6,992 nucleotides of DNA. Source: JAKBCQ01 sp021807585 (GTDB lineage Bacteria; Planctomycetota; Planctomycetia; Isosphaerales; Isosphaeraceae). Numbering within the stretch: position 1 is the first letter of the stretch; each line of letters opens with the position of its first letter. Below the pieces are notes generated by a model. It worked only from the letters and a program-made list of their open reading frames with translations. It ran no database searches and was not told the origin of the DNA. Location of the stretch: contig DAHWFG010000188.1 in the NCBI GenBank assembly GCA_027325115.1, forward strand, positions 1 through 6,992, in the 5' to 3' direction. Of this stretch, positions 1 to 5,150 are shown in pieces. The translations under genes and the position numbers were made by a program.

Positions 1-2
1 CT

Positions 3-143
3 TTCCCGGATCGGGATATCTCGACGGTCATGGTTCGCCTCGGAGATCGGGGTCGCTCGATCGGTTCGTCGAAGATCTGGGGAACGCCGGGGGAATGGAC
101 GGCGAATCGACGATACGCCCCAAACGGACTCCGCACGGCATGA
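3..143 (+). CDS. Possible 3' end of an upstream gene (unidentified)
   Basis: The third frame is open from the left edge to a TGA at 141-143 and gives a 46-residue C-terminal fragment that includes the stretch VRLGDRGRSIGSSKIWG. I do not recognise a family. Over bases 3-95 this frame has more G/C at third codon positions (about 22 of 31) than the other two forward frames (about 18 of 31 each), a mild sign of coding. The stop overlaps an ATG at 140-142 in the frame of the next gene, giving an ATGA junction typical of translationally coupled genes. Against it, the frame is short and cut by the window edge, and the next gene's frame is also open to the left edge. It could be chance. Confidence 0.3.
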   Translation, partial: FPDRDISTVMVRLGDRGRSIGSSKIWGTPGEWTANRRYAPNGLRTA

Positions 144-1009
144 TCCGGAGTCGGCCGTCGGCGGGAACGGCTTCACCCGAAGTTCAGGCCGAGCAAAAAA
201 TGCGCGATGCGCGACTAAAGATGAACGAAGATTACAACAAGGCTTTGCTCGAGCGAGACCCGAAAAAACGAAAACAAATGTTTCAGCAGTTGGAGCGTGA
301 GAGGCTGAATTATCTTCGAGAGATGGATGAGGCGTCGAAGTCTGTCGAGCGACCGATTCGCCCGTTGGCTCGGAACACGACGCCTCCCGCCGCGTCGGCT
401 CGTCCGGGCGCCGCGTCGGCTCGACCTCCGGCGAATCCCGCGGCGCGCGGGGGCGCGGGCGTCGGGAGGAATCCGGCGCAATCGGCGACGGGAAATGCTC
501 CTCGAGCCGCGGGTACGGGTGCTTCGGCCGTAGCAGGACGCGCGGGCACGGCTCGACCCGTTCCGGCGGCTTCGAATGCGCGGGCAAACACTCCCGCGGG
601 TACGCCCGCGACGGTTCGCCCCGCGGCGCCGAGCGGTTCGTCGGGTCGCGCGGTCGCGCCTTCCCCTCCGTCGTCATCGCCGTTTGTGAATCCGCCGAAA
701 CCCGCGGGCTCGTCAACGACGAGTTCACAGCCTCGCGATTTGATGCGATCTCCGGGATCGGTCGAGCTCGACGATCGGACCCGCGATCTTCTCACGCCTC
801 CGCCGCTGCTGCGACGTCCCGGAATCGATCCGACCCCGAACGAGAGTGATTCGGTGAGCGGTTCAGGTCGTTCGGCTCAATCGAGCGGCGTCGTTCCTCC
901 CAAAACCGGGAACACCGGCGCGTCGAAACCCCAGGGCGCCTCGACCAAGGCCAAAGAGAAAGACACGCCGGCGCGGATCCTGGAGGAGAGTAAGAGCCTT
1001 AAGCCCTAA
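95..1009 (+). CDS. Hypothetical Ala/Pro/Ser/Arg-rich protein with charged helical N-terminus
   Basis: The 304-residue product matches no family I recognise. Residues about 31-85 are highly charged (many K, R, E, M, Q), lack Gly and have a single Pro, and look like one long helix or short coiled coil. Residues about 87-295 are low complexity, dominated by Ala, Pro, Ser, Gly, Thr and Arg, and are probably disordered. They include a tandem AASARP repeat near residue 99. There is no Cys or Trp, no signal peptide and no membrane segment, so a cytoplasmic protein is the simplest reading. The ATG at 95 has GGGGAA ten bases upstream and more G-rich sequence right against it. The ATG at 140 (residue 16) is a serious alternative because it overlaps a TGA in another frame. 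The frame is also open to the left edge, so an upstream start cannot be excluded. The gene ends in tandem stops, TAA TAA. A link to complex I is not indicated beyond adjacency. Confidence 0.72.
   Translation: MDGESTIRPKRTPHGMIRSRPSAGTASPEVQAEQKMRDARLKMNEDYNKALLERDPKKRKQMFQQLERERLNYLREMDEASKSVERPIRPLARNTTPPAASARPGAASARPPANPAARGGAGVGRNPAQSATGNAPRAAGTGASAVAGRAGTARPVPAASNARANTPAGTPATVRPAAPSGSSGRAVAPSPPSSSPFVNPPKPAGSSTTSSQPRDLMRSPGSVELDDRTRDLLTPPPLLRRPGIDPTPNESDSVSGSGRSAQSSGVVPPKTGNTGASKPQGASTKAKEKDTPARILEESKSLKP
389..423 (+). repeat. 14-base direct repeat inside the hypothetical gene
   Basis: The sequence GCCGCGTCGGCTCG occurs exactly at 389-402 and again at 410-423, a 21-base period that equals seven codons. 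It encodes two copies of an AASARP-type heptad at the start of the low-complexity tail. This looks like local slippage duplication in a disordered region rather than a mobile or regulatory repeat. Confidence 0.75.
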
Positions 1010-1032
1010 TAAATCAAGAAGTTAGGTAGATG

Positions 1033-1077
1033 CGGCGCGACCGCTCCCGAGGCGCTTTGTTACGTCTTGTCGCGCCG
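1033..1077 (+). terminator. Inverted repeat downstream of the hypothetical gene
   Basis: CGGCGCGAC at 1033-1041 is the perfect reverse complement of GTCGCGCCG at 1069-1077, giving a 9-bp G+C stem around a 27-base loop, 23 bases after the stop of the upstream gene. No T-tract follows the 3' arm (ATTTGAAAG), so it does not meet the usual intrinsic-terminator rule. It could assist termination or protect the 3' end of the upstream message, separating it from the nuo promoter. This is structural evidence only. Confidence 0.3.
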
Positions 1078-1103
1078 ATTTGAAAGACGAGGTCGCCACC
1101 CTC

Positions 1104-1131
1104 TTGAGCCGGTGGGCGAATCGCGTATGAT
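1104..1131 (+). promoter_or_regulatory. Candidate sigma70-type promoter for the nuo operon
   Basis: TTGAGC (1104-1109, four of six consensus bases) is followed after 16 bases by TATGAT (1126-1131, five of six). Transcription would begin near 1138, giving a leader of about 85 bases before nuoA. It lies in the only sizeable gap between the upstream gene and the operon, where a promoter is expected. It also argues against starting nuoA at the in-frame ATG at 1127, which sits inside the -10 hexamer. Confidence 0.45.
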
Positions 1132-1183
1132 CTTTTCGTCGACACGAACCCGGCGCGCGGCCGGAATTTTTTTGGGCCGACTT

Positions 1184-1199
1184 TGTGAAAGTGTTCACG
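1184..1199. promoter_or_regulatory. CRP/FNR-family-like dyad upstream of nuoA
   Basis: TGTGA-N6-TCACG matches the CRP-type consensus TGTGA-N6-TCACA at nine of ten positions. It ends 23 bases before the nuoA start codon and about 50 bases downstream of the proposed transcription start. A regulator bound there would more likely block transcription or serve a second promoter than activate the one at 1104-1131. The same bases also fold as a 5-bp hairpin with a four-base loop (GTGAA, AGTG, TTCAC). CRP/FNR-family control of respiratory genes is well known in other bacteria; a function here is inference. Confidence 0.25.
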
Positions 1200-1222
1200 A
1201 TCCGAGACGAAGCGGAACTTAC

Positions 1223-1687
1223 ATGATAGTATCTGGATCTGAATTCGAGCCTGTTTTTATTTTTGTCGTGATCGGTTTACTGGTCGCGATCGGGATGTTG
1301 ACGGTGAGTGCGGTTCTGGGGCCGCGGAAGACGACCGCGGTGAAGCAGATGCCGTATGAATCGGGGATGGACCCGATCGGCGACGCTCGGAACCGGTTCG
1401 ACGTGCGTTATTATCTGGTCGCGATCGTCTTTTTGCTGTTCGACGTCGAGCTGTTATATCTATATCCGTGGGCGGTATCACAGTGGAGCGCGTCGTCGGC
1501 GACGGCGACCGCGACGATTGATTCGGACGAAACTCCGCCGATTTTGGCCGCGGAGCCCGCTTCCCCCCCGCCGGGCGTTCCGCCGGTTTTGCGCAAGGTT
1601 GTTTTGTTCGACGTCTTGGTATTTATCGCGGTTCTGGCCGCGGCGTTCGCCTATGCGTGGCGGAAGGGGGTTTTCGAATGGCGTTAG
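1223..1687 (+). CDS. nuoA: NADH-quinone oxidoreductase subunit A, with extended TM2-TM3 loop
   Basis: This is a 154-residue integral membrane subunit of complex I that packs against NuoH and NuoJ near the quinone channel. Three membrane segments lie at about residues 9-32, 63-86 and 125-146. The cytoplasmic TM1-TM2 loop carries the family motif KQMPYESGMDP followed by RFDVRYYLVA. K41, E46, D74 and E76 correspond to E. coli NuoA K46, E51, D79 and E81. The protein ends in the usual AWRKGVFEW. The oddity is residues 87-124, a Thr/Ala-rich then Pro-rich periplasmic stretch about 30 residues longer than in E. coli. The ATG at 1223 is chosen because it places TM1 where the family has it. In-frame TTG (1067) and ATG (1127) would add an Arg-rich extension and read through the putative promoter. 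The ribosome site is weak (AGCGGA at 1211-1216). The last 10 bases overlap nuoB. Confidence 0.93.
   Translation: MIVSGSEFEPVFIFVVIGLLVAIGMLTVSAVLGPRKTTAVKQMPYESGMDPIGDARNRFDVRYYLVAIVFLLFDVELLYLYPWAVSQWSASSATATATIDSDETPPILAAEPASPPPGVPPVLRKVVLFDVLVFIAVLAAAFAYAWRKGVFEWR
1664..1670 (+). promoter_or_regulatory. Ribosome binding site of nuoB
   Basis: AAGGGGG ends seven bases before the ATG at 1678 and lies inside the nuoA coding sequence. It supports that ATG over the in-frame GTG at 1657, which would add seven residues to NuoB. It is one of the clearer Shine-Dalgarno sequences in the window. Confidence 0.6.
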
Positions 1688-2391
1688 AAGCCGAGGGGAA
1701 TCATTCGCCGGAGGTGCTGACAAACCTTCCCGGCGTCGGCGTCGGTTCCGGCGAGGCGCTCCAGCCCCCGCCGAACACGTTTATCACCCGCGCCGAGGAT
1801 GTGATCGATTATTGCGTCAATTATGGACGTAAATACAGTTTATGGCCGATGCCGTTCGCGACGGCTTGCTGCGGGATTGAGTTGATGGCGGTGGGGGCGA
1901 GCCGCTTCGACATCGCGCGGTTCGGCGCCGAGGTGATGAGGTTTAGCCCGCGTCAGTGCGATCTCTTGATCGTGGCGGGGCGGGTGGTGATGAAAATGCT
2001 TCCCGTACTCCAGCGGATCTGGCTGCAGATGCCCGAGCCCAAGTGGTGCATCAGCATGGGGGCTTGCGCAAGCACGGGTGGAATTTTTGATACGTACGCG
2101 GTCGTTCAAGGGGTCGATCGTTTCATTCCGGTCGATGCGTACATCCCCGGCTGTCCTCCGCGTCCCGAGCAGATTCTTCGTTCGATTCTTGATCTTCAGG
2201 CGAAGATCCAGCGGGGCGGATCGCTCAACGGAACGGCGCTTCCCGAGATGGTCGCGTACGAGAAAAGCCTGGAGGCGAAGAATCTCGCGCTCGTAGCGGG
2301 GAAGACGACGCTCGAACGAGGCGACGAAGAACGCTTCGGCTACCGTTTGCCCGGGGGACAGGCCCTGATCGGCGGCGGAGAATCGCTTTAA
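1678..2391 (+). CDS. nuoB: NADH-quinone oxidoreductase subunit B (cluster N2 subunit)
   Basis: The 237-residue PSST/20-kDa homologue carries the terminal [4Fe-4S] cluster N2, which passes electrons to quinone. The four ligands are C64 and C65 (in ATACCGIELM), C130 (in SMGACAS) and C159 (in PGCPPRPE), the unusual adjacent-cysteine arrangement typical of the family. The segment ASRFDIARFGAEVMRFSPRQ and the stretch MPEPKW are also canonical. Two extra cysteines, C46 and C94, are not cluster ligands in the family scheme. About 30 residues precede the conserved core, and a Gly-rich tail of about 50 residues follows it. Translation is probably coupled to nuoA, whose last 10 bases it overlaps. The product sits in the connecting module against NuoD and the membrane arm. 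Confidence 0.97.
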   Translation: MALEAEGNHSPEVLTNLPGVGVGSGEALQPPPNTFITRAEDVIDYCVNYGRKYSLWPMPFATACCGIELMAVGASRFDIARFGAEVMRFSPRQCDLLIVAGRVVMKMLPVLQRIWLQMPEPKWCISMGACASTGGIFDTYAVVQGVDRFIPVDAYIPGCPPRPEQILRSILDLQAKIQRGGSLNGTALPEMVAYEKSLEAKNLALVAGKTTLERGDEERFGYRLPGGQALIGGGESL

Positions 2392-2403
2392 TTCGTTAAC
2401 GAA
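2392..2403. repeat. Perfect 12-base palindrome after the nuoB stop
   Basis: TTCGTTAACGAA directly abuts the TAA of nuoB and is fully self-complementary. As RNA it would make only a 4-bp stem with a four-base loop, so a terminator role is unlikely. As DNA it could be a small operator half-site pair. No second copy was seen in the other gaps. Confidence 0.35.
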
Positions 2404-2422
2404 GATGTTTATGCGTTGATTC

Positions 2423-2457
2423 GGCGTGGGCGAGCGTTCGCCCGACCGATCGACGCC
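2423..2457 (+). other. Compound hairpin in the nuoB-nuoC gap
   Basis: An inner stem pairs GGGCGA (2428-2433) with TCGCCC (2438-2443) around a GCGT loop. An outer stem pairs GGCGT (2423-2427) with ACGCC (2453-2457), leaving nine unpaired bases on the 3' side. No T-tract follows, so it is not an intrinsic terminator. It ends 25 bases before the nuoC start and could influence nuoC translation or message processing between the two cistrons. The pairing is visible in the sequence; the function is inference. Confidence 0.4.
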
Positions 2458-2482
2458 TGGGCGCCGACCGCACGGAATCGAA

Positions 2483-3025
2483 ATGACAGCAACCGCGACC
2501 CGATCGAATACGATCGACAAGCACGCCGCGACGCTCGCCGAACTCGAACAATTCTTTGGCTCGGGCGTTTTCACGTGCTCGACTTTCCTCGATCAAACGC
2601 GCATTCATGTACCCGCCGATCGAGCCTTCGAGATCCTCGCCCGGCTCAAGGAATCGCACGGGTTCGCGATGCTCGTCGAATTAGGCGGGGTCGATTATCT
2701 CGGTTATCCCGGGCGCTCGCGGCCACGATATGAGATCGTGTACATCATTCTTAATCTTGATACGACTGAACGTTTGATCGTCCGCGCCGCGCTCGCGGAC
2801 TCTCCGTCTCCCGAGATCGCCTCGGTCGTTCCGCTTTGGCCGGGGGCGAATTGGATGGAGCGAGAAGTTTATGATATGTATGGCGTTCGCTTTCTTGGGC
2901 ATCCGGATTTGAGGCGGATTTTGATGCCCGAGGAATTTACGGCTTTCCCTTTGAGGAAAGATTATCCGTTGCGCGGGCGGGGCGAACGGCACAATTTCAC
3001 GCGGATCGCGCGGAGCGATTCATGA
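2483..3025 (+). CDS. nuoC: NADH-quinone oxidoreductase subunit C (30-kDa subunit)
   Basis: The 180-residue subunit binds no cofactor and helps scaffold NuoB and NuoD in the connecting module. The 30-kDa family signature is intact: NWMEREVYDMYG at residues 123-134, GHPDLRRILMP at 139-149 and PLRKDYPL at 156-163. The N-terminal half (about 13-105) shows the expected alpha/beta fold pattern, including VELGGVDYLGYPG. It is separate from NuoD, unlike the fused NuoCD of E. coli. The ATG at 2483 is preferred over an in-frame GTG at 2426, which would add 19 Arg/Pro-rich residues and begin inside the hairpin of the preceding gap. The Shine-Dalgarno is weak (GGAA at 2474-2477). The stop codon falls in the loop of a 7-bp hairpin that begins a terminator-like series. 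Confidence 0.95.
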   Translation: MTATATRSNTIDKHAATLAELEQFFGSGVFTCSTFLDQTRIHVPADRAFEILARLKESHGFAMLVELGGVDYLGYPGRSRPRYEIVYIILNLDTTERLIVRAALADSPSPEIASVVPLWPGANWMEREVYDMYGVRFLGHPDLRRILMPEEFTAFPLRKDYPLRGRGERHNFTRIARSDS

Positions 3026-3071
3026 TCGCTCGGCGACGCGAGCGGGTCGGACCCCGCGGCTTTATTTTTTT
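3013..3071 (+). terminator. Terminator/attenuator-like structure between nuoC and nuoD
   Basis: Three overlapping hairpins occur in series. The first pairs GAGCGAT (3013-3019) with ATCGCTC (3025-3031) and encloses most of the nuoC stop codon. The second pairs CGCTCG (3027-3032) with CGAGCG (3039-3044). The third pairs GCGGG (3042-3046) with CCCGC (3053-3057), extendable by two G-C pairs to 3060. It is followed directly by TTTATTTTTTT (3061-3071), ten T in eleven bases. The third hairpin plus T-tract fits an intrinsic terminator. Hairpin 2 cannot form together with 1 or with 3, the logic of attenuators. A 5-bp stem with a GCGA tetraloop (3071-3084) follows. Terminators inside nuo operons are not expected, so this would set the nuoABC to nuoD-onward ratio if active. 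Activity is inference. Confidence 0.5.
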
Positions 3072-3098
3072 CGTTGCGAAACGACAGGGGCGATCGCA

Positions 3099-3130
3099 CG
3101 CGTCCGAGACGTCGAGGTATGTTGGACGCG
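3099..3130 (+). other. Inverted repeat just upstream of the nuoD ribosome site
   Basis: CGCGTCC (3099-3105) is the exact reverse complement of GGACGCG (3124-3130), with 18 bases between. The 3' arm ends four bases before the G-run used as the nuoD ribosome site, so a stem here would stay clear of, but close to, the initiation region. It may modulate nuoD initiation or be a chance product of CG-rich sequence. Confidence 0.3.
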
Positions 3131-3134
3131 AGAC

Positions 3135-3141
3135 GGGGGGA
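3135..3141 (+). promoter_or_regulatory. Ribosome binding site of nuoD
   Basis: GGGGGGA lies just before the ATG at 3146 and decides among three in-frame starts (TTG 3074, ATG 3119, ATG 3146). The upstream candidates lack a comparable site and would add Arg-rich residues not expected in the family. Confidence 0.55.
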
Positions 3142-3145
3142 ATTC

Positions 3146-4366
3146 ATGCCGGTTAATTTAATCGACGCAGCCGAGATCGGGGTCGGAAGCAAGGAATATC
3201 TCTGGACGCTCAACTTCGGTCCGCAACACCCCGCGACTCATACGACTTTGCGGCTCGTGCTCGAACTCGACGGCGAACGGATCGTCCGCGCCACGCCTCA
3301 TATCGGCTATCTTCATTCGGGGTTCGAAAAACTTGGCGAGCATCTTAATTTCAATCAATACGTCACCGTCGTCGATCGGATGAACTACATCAGTCCGCCG
3401 ATGAACGAGGTCGCGTGGCATCACGCCGTCGAGAAATTGCTCGGGATCGAATTGACTCCGCGGTGCAAATACATTCGCGTGATCATCGGTGAGCTTGCGA
3501 GGCTGAGCGATCACCTGCTTTGCACCGGCGCCGCGGCGCTCGATCTCGGCGCGTTCACCGCGTTTCTCTACGCGTTTAATCAGCGCGAGCAAATTTACGA
3601 TGTATATGAACAAATGTCGGGATATCGGTTTCATCCCGGTTATACGCGGGTCGGCGGCGTGCTTTACGATTTTAACGATCGCGTGATCTCTTATGTTCGC
3701 CGCGTGCTCGACTCGCTTCCTAAGACGTTCGCCGATATGGAGAAGCTTCTCTTCCGCAACCGGATCTTCCTCGATCGGATGCGGGGAGTGGGCGTGCTTT
3801 CGAAGGAAGACGCGATCGGTCTATCGTGCACCGGGCCGATCGCTCGGGCGAGTGGAATCGCTTACGATCTTCGTAAGGACGAACCTTATCTCGCCTACTC
3901 CGATTTCGATTTTCAGGTTCCGATCGCGTTCGAAGGCGATTGCTACGCGCGGTTCCAGGTGCGAATGGAGGAGATGGCGCAGAGCGTTCGTATTATTAAG
4001 CAAGCACTTGAAAATCTTCCTTCGGGTCCCGCGAACACGCCGATCGCCGATAAGTTTCCGCTTCCCGATAAGCCGACGACTTACAACAGCATGGAGGGGC
4101 TGATCCAGCACTTCGAGTTGATCATGCCCAATCGCGGATTTGAAAGCCCTCGCGGCGAGGCGTACGGAGCGGTCGAGGGTCCCAACGGCGAGCTCGGTTA
4201 TTATGTCGTTTCCGACGGCACGCAAACCGCGTGGCGAGCGCGCACCAGGCCGCCGTCGTTTATTCATTTTCAAGTGTTTCCTCAGATTATCAAGGATCAC
4301 TTGATCGCCGACGTCGTCGCGGTTCTGGGCAGTCTCAACATCATCGCCGCCGAACTCGATCGTTAA
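3146..4366 (+). CDS. nuoD: NADH-quinone oxidoreductase subunit D (49-kDa quinone-site subunit)
   Basis: The 406-residue 49-kDa homologue forms most of the quinone pocket with NuoB. It descends from the large subunit of [NiFe] hydrogenases but lacks the metal ligands. The N-terminal motif FGPQHPATH supplies H32, and Y81 lies in DRMNYISPPMNE. These match T. thermophilus Nqo4 H38 and Y87, the quinone head-group ligands; D133 in ALDLGA matches D139. Further family blocks are PHIGYLHSGFEK (51-62), AVEKLLGIEL, RVGGVLYDF, RGVGVLSKEDA and a C-terminal SLNIIAAELDR. The usual Asp before the quinone Tyr is Asn (N80), and the Gly after the PQHPATH block is Thr. Length is normal for a stand-alone NuoD. 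It follows nuoC after a 120-base gap containing a terminator-like hairpin, so its expression may be separated from nuoABC. Confidence 0.97.
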   Translation: MPVNLIDAAEIGVGSKEYLWTLNFGPQHPATHTTLRLVLELDGERIVRATPHIGYLHSGFEKLGEHLNFNQYVTVVDRMNYISPPMNEVAWHHAVEKLLGIELTPRCKYIRVIIGELARLSDHLLCTGAAALDLGAFTAFLYAFNQREQIYDVYEQMSGYRFHPGYTRVGGVLYDFNDRVISYVRRVLDSLPKTFADMEKLLFRNRIFLDRMRGVGVLSKEDAIGLSCTGPIARASGIAYDLRKDEPYLAYSDFDFQVPIAFEGDCYARFQVRMEEMAQSVRIIKQALENLPSGPANTPIADKFPLPDKPTTYNSMEGLIQHFELIMPNRGFESPRGEAYGAVEGPNGELGYYVVSDGTQTAWRARTRPPSFIHFQVFPQIIKDHLIADVVAVLGSLNIIAAELDR

Positions 4367-4407
4367 ACGCCGAATCGATTGCTCACAAGAGAGATTCACG
4401 ACCTATT

Positions 4408-4412
4408 AGGAA
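4408..4412 (+). promoter_or_regulatory. Ribosome binding site of nuoE
   Basis: AGGAA ends seven bases before the ATG at 4420. It fixes that start against an in-frame GTG at 4231 that would overlap nuoD by about 135 bases and add a 63-residue Arg-rich extension. Confidence 0.6.
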
Positions 4413-4419
4413 TCGGGAT

Positions 4420-4938
4420 ATGTCTGTTGAAACATCGATCAAGTCGAAGCCCGCGATTCTGAGCGAGTCGCTCCGAGAACGGATTCTCGCGTACGTGCCG
4501 CGGTATCCGTCGAAGCGCGCCGTCGTGCTTCCGGCGCTTCATCTGGTTCAGGAGCTGTTTCGCTGCGTGCCGTATAAGGCGATGGAGGAGATCGCGCAAT
4601 TGCTCGACGTCGCCCCCGCCGAAGTGCACGATACGATGAGTTTTTACGGTTTTTTCACGCAGGCGCCGACGGGCGAAAAACGCGTTTGGATGTGTCGATC
4701 GATCTCGTGCATGTTGAGAGGGGGCGACGAGTTGATCGATCACGCGTGTTCGAGATTGGGGATTGAACCCGGAGGCGCCGCGGCCGACGGATCGATCACG
4801 ATCGTTCCCGCCGAGTGTTTGGGGATCTGCGATTACGCCCCCGCGGCGCTCTGCGACGACGGCCGGATTTTCGGCCCGCTCGACGAAGCCGCGACCGACG
4901 CGATGCTCGCCGAGATCCGCGGCGGAAAATCGACCTGA
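4420..4938 (+). CDS. nuoE: NADH-quinone oxidoreductase subunit E (24-kDa, cluster N1a)
   Basis: The 172-residue thioredoxin-fold ferredoxin carries the [2Fe-2S] cluster N1a beside the FMN of NuoF, in the peripheral NADH-input module. The four ligands are C92 and C97 (in VWMCRSISCMLRG, C-x4-C) and C133 and C137 (in AECLGICDYAP, C-x3-C). An N-terminal helical domain (about 15-85) has the family pattern, including AVVLPALHLVQE, LLDVAPAEVHDTMSFY and the phrase FFTQAPTGE. The residues between the first two cysteines (RSIS) differ from the common TGTA/RGTA. It starts 53 bases after nuoD with its own ribosome site. A 212-base non-coding stretch separates it from nuoF, although the two proteins form a tight pair. 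Confidence 0.96.
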   Translation: MSVETSIKSKPAILSESLRERILAYVPRYPSKRAVVLPALHLVQELFRCVPYKAMEEIAQLLDVAPAEVHDTMSFYGFFTQAPTGEKRVWMCRSISCMLRGGDELIDHACSRLGIEPGGAAADGSITIVPAECLGICDYAPAALCDDGRIFGPLDEAATDAMLAEIRGGKST

Positions 4939-4957
4939 ACCAAACATAACTTCACGC

Positions 4958-4987
4958 GGCGTCGAGCCGACCCGGTCGAACGACGCC
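4958..4987 (+). other. Hairpin in the nuoE-nuoF gap
   Basis: GGCGTCG (4958-4964) pairs perfectly with CGACGCC (4981-4987) around a 16-base loop that itself contains a small dyad (CGACC and GGTCG). It starts 19 bases after the nuoE stop and no T-run follows, so it is not a standard terminator. It may protect the end of the nuoE message. The rest of the gap (4988-5150) holds only a short AT-richer island and no recognisable gene. Confidence 0.35.
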
Positions 4988-5050
4988 TAACATCGAAGAA
5001 TGATGAGATTATGAGAGTTTCAACGACGCATTCGTGAGCTACGCGTGATC

Positions 5051-5078
5051 GAGACTTTTCAACAGATAAAGGTATACA
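5051..5078 (+). promoter_or_regulatory. Weak promoter-like sequence upstream of nuoF
   Basis: An AT-richer island in otherwise G+C-rich DNA contains TATACA (5073-5078, four of six -10 consensus bases), preceded after 16 bases by GAGACT (5051-5056, only three of six). If used, transcription would start about 65 bases before nuoF. The unusually long gap before nuoF makes an internal promoter reasonable, but the match is poor. Confidence 0.2.
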
Positions 5079-5150
5079 TAGGGCCGATGAGAACGACGAC
5101 GATTCCAATCGACGCCGCGAACCCGAGCGACCGACGAACGCCGCCCCTCC

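Noticed and set aside
310..795. A 161-codon minus-strand frame within the hypothetical gene
   Set aside because: It is a complement of Ala/Pro/Arg-rich codons. The plus-strand gene has clearer start context, tandem stops and a plausible helical domain.
1158..1179. CGGCC and GGCCG pair with a run of T between them, as a terminator
   Set aside because: The T-run is in the loop rather than after the stem, and the stem is only five pairs, so it does not fit an intrinsic terminator.
1067..1222. A 52-residue N-terminal extension of NuoA from TTG 1067 or ATG 1127
   Set aside because: The added sequence is Arg-rich, unlike any NuoA N-terminus. It crosses an inverted-repeat arm, the probable promoter and the CRP-like dyad.
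2426..2482. NuoC start at GTG 2426
   Set aside because: It would begin next to the compound hairpin and add an Arg/Pro-rich leader absent from the family; ATG 2483 fits the conserved N-terminus better.
1840..2574. A 244-codon open frame on the minus strand opposite nuoB
   Set aside because: It is a shadow of nuoB and spans the structured nuoB-nuoC gap. There is no family signature or credible start.
3095..3123. An internal promoter for nuoD using TATGTT at 3118-3123
   Set aside because: The -10 match is only four of six, and nothing resembling a -35 element lies 15-19 bases upstream.
3074..3145. NuoD starts at TTG 3074 or ATG 3119
   Set aside because: Neither has a good ribosome site, and both add basic residues. 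ATG 3146 has a G-run at the right distance.
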